From positions 20,393-84,392 of the forward strand of contig NZ_JAHUWN010000027.1 of assembly GCF_019219025.1 (NCBI RefSeq): DNA of 64,000 bases, given 5' to 3'. Made by a program: the position numbers and the translations under genes. The number at the start of each line of letters is the position of its first letter. The stretch's first letter is position 1. This stretch comes from Bacillus sp. sid0103 (GTDB lineage Bacteria > Bacillota > Bacilli > Bacillales_B > DSM-18226). The notes beneath the pieces were generated by a model. It was given only the letters and a program-made list of their open reading frames with translations. It was not told the DNA's origin and made no database searches. Shown here in pieces: positions 63,181 through 64,000 of this stretch.

Positions 63181-63319
63181 TTTTTGTTTATAGGTATTAT
63201 TATTTTTATTGGCTTATTTTGTTGAAGTTCATCGCATTGGAGTCATTTTTCACGGTTTTTTTCTAATTTTTGTTGCCTTCATTTCCTGTGTTACACAAAA
63301 ATTTAGCTTCTAGTTATAT

Positions 63320-63580
63320 GTAGAGGCGGTTCATTTACCTTGTCGTACAAAAATCTGCTATCTCGGTAAATGAAGCAGCGGTTCATTTACTTTGTCGTAC
63401 AAAAATCTGCCCTCTCGGTAAATGAAGAGGAGGTTCATTTACCTTGTTACACAAAAATTTGCCCTCTCGGTAAATGAAGAGACGTTTCATTTACCTTGTT
63501 GTACAATATTATGTCTTCTCGGTAAATGAAAAGGCGGTTCATTTACCTTGCTGCCAAAATATTCGACAGCTCGGGCAATG
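63320..63580. repeat. 52-bp tandem repeat array C (about 5 units)
   Basis: GGTTCATTTA units start at 63328, 63380, 63432, 63484 and 63536, each exactly 52 bases after the previous. Each carries TTCATTTACC and its complement GGTAAATGAA, a perfect 10-base inverted repeat. It lies between the small gene and the rRNA operon end, in a stretch of about 500 bases that holds no gene. Confidence 0.9.
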
Positions 63581-63660
63581 ATGGAGGCTTCCTTATAACC
63601 CAGGGATTATTAGAGTTTAATACATAAAAAGGGGATTAGAATATAGAAATTGAATACAAA

Positions 63661-63687
63661 AAAACAACCTTTTCAGGTTGTTTTTTT
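63661..63687 (-). terminator. Terminator of the rRNA operon
   Basis: AAAACAACCT and AGGTTGTTTT with a 5-base loop, then T-rich sequence on the minus strand, directly after the 5S gene. Confidence 0.88.
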
Positions 63688-63690
63688 CGT

Positions 63691-63807
<117 letters not shown>

Positions 63808-63883
63808 CTATTTGGTTTGAGGTTTCATTCCCTCAAAACTAGATAATGCAGAAGAAGTTGTAAACTCGAGAAAGCCTTAAAAA

Positions 63884-64000
63884 TGGTTAAGTCCTCGAAC
63901 GATTAGTATCAGTCAGCTCCACATGTTACCACGCTTCCACCTCTGACCTATCAACCTGATCATCTTTCAGGGTTCTTACTAGCTTGCGCTATGGGAAATC
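63884..64000 (-). rRNA. rrl: 23S ribosomal RNA, 3' end (partial)
   Basis: The last ~117 bases of 23S, with GATAGGTCAGAGGTGGAAGC and the 3' end GACTTAACC, continuing beyond the window. The rRNA operon thus points left and ends here. Confidence 0.95.

Overview
The window looks like chromosomal DNA from a low-GC, spore-forming Bacillaceae (Bacillus/Neobacillus-like; genus is an inference). Supporting signs are strong AGGAGG ribosome binding sites, frequent TTG/GTG starts, many intrinsic terminators, and typical Bacillus families (YugP-like peptidase, DUF1292, DUF2187, DUF4003, BsuPI, DUF438, Lmo0954, PspA, LrgAB). An rRNA operon end (23S then 5S, minus strand) closes the right edge. I saw no tRNA, CRISPR array, transposase gene or intact prophage.

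Region 1 (1-17 kb) is a sugar or cyclitol uptake and oxidation locus, almost all on the minus strand. It encodes a LacI-like protein, a complete ribose-type ABC importer (binding protein, ATPase, permease), a Gfo/Idh/MocA dehydrogenase, two xylose-isomerase-like TIM-barrel proteins, a zinc alcohol dehydrogenase, a second binding protein, an AraC regulator and the start of a second ABC ATPase. Beside it lie a LytTR response regulator and a divergent soluble hybrid histidine kinase whose C-terminus is a complete copy of the same binding-protein family. The LacI-like protein has lost its helix-turn-helix, while TGTAATCGATTACA-like operators remain at several promoters. The substrate cannot be read from sequence.

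Region 2 (17-34.6 kb) is housekeeping and accessory: YugP-like peptidase, HAD phosphatase, GNAT acetyltransferase, a phage-type small protein, a PrmC-related methyltransferase, cysteine desulfurase, a glutamine-amidotransferase-type hydrolase, MBL hydrolase, MFS pump, SerC, flavin oxidoreductases, a DUF3800 protein, a gamma carbonic anhydrase and a DUF4003 protein.

Region 3 (34.6-47.6 kb) holds a PspA/Lmo0954 envelope-stress pair, a guanylate-kinase-like protein, and a three-gene unit of two tiny proteins and a peroxiredoxin whose peroxidatic Cys codon is an in-frame TGA followed by a SECIS-like hairpin, so probably a selenoprotein. It also holds an MFS pump, an acyl-CoA ligase, two inverted copies of a 183-184 bp MITE-like element, and a threonine aldolase-LysR-lrgAB cluster with a terminator-like hairpin in front of lrgA.

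Region 4 (47.6-64 kb) has a cold-shock protein, BrnQ, a BsuPI lipoprotein, HAD phosphatase, GlgC, a DUF438/hemerythrin/PAS protein, a 1447-residue secreted GH13 enzyme with catabolite-type operators, a ring-cleaving dioxygenase, a second PspA/Lmo0954 pair, a DUF1835 protein and the rRNA genes.

Three intergenic tandem arrays (about 20.9, 34.6 and 63.3 kb) differ in sequence but all have an exact 52-bp period and carry inverted repeats. The strongest candidates for something new are the kinase-binding-protein fusion, the TGA-containing peroxiredoxin and the common 52-bp architecture.
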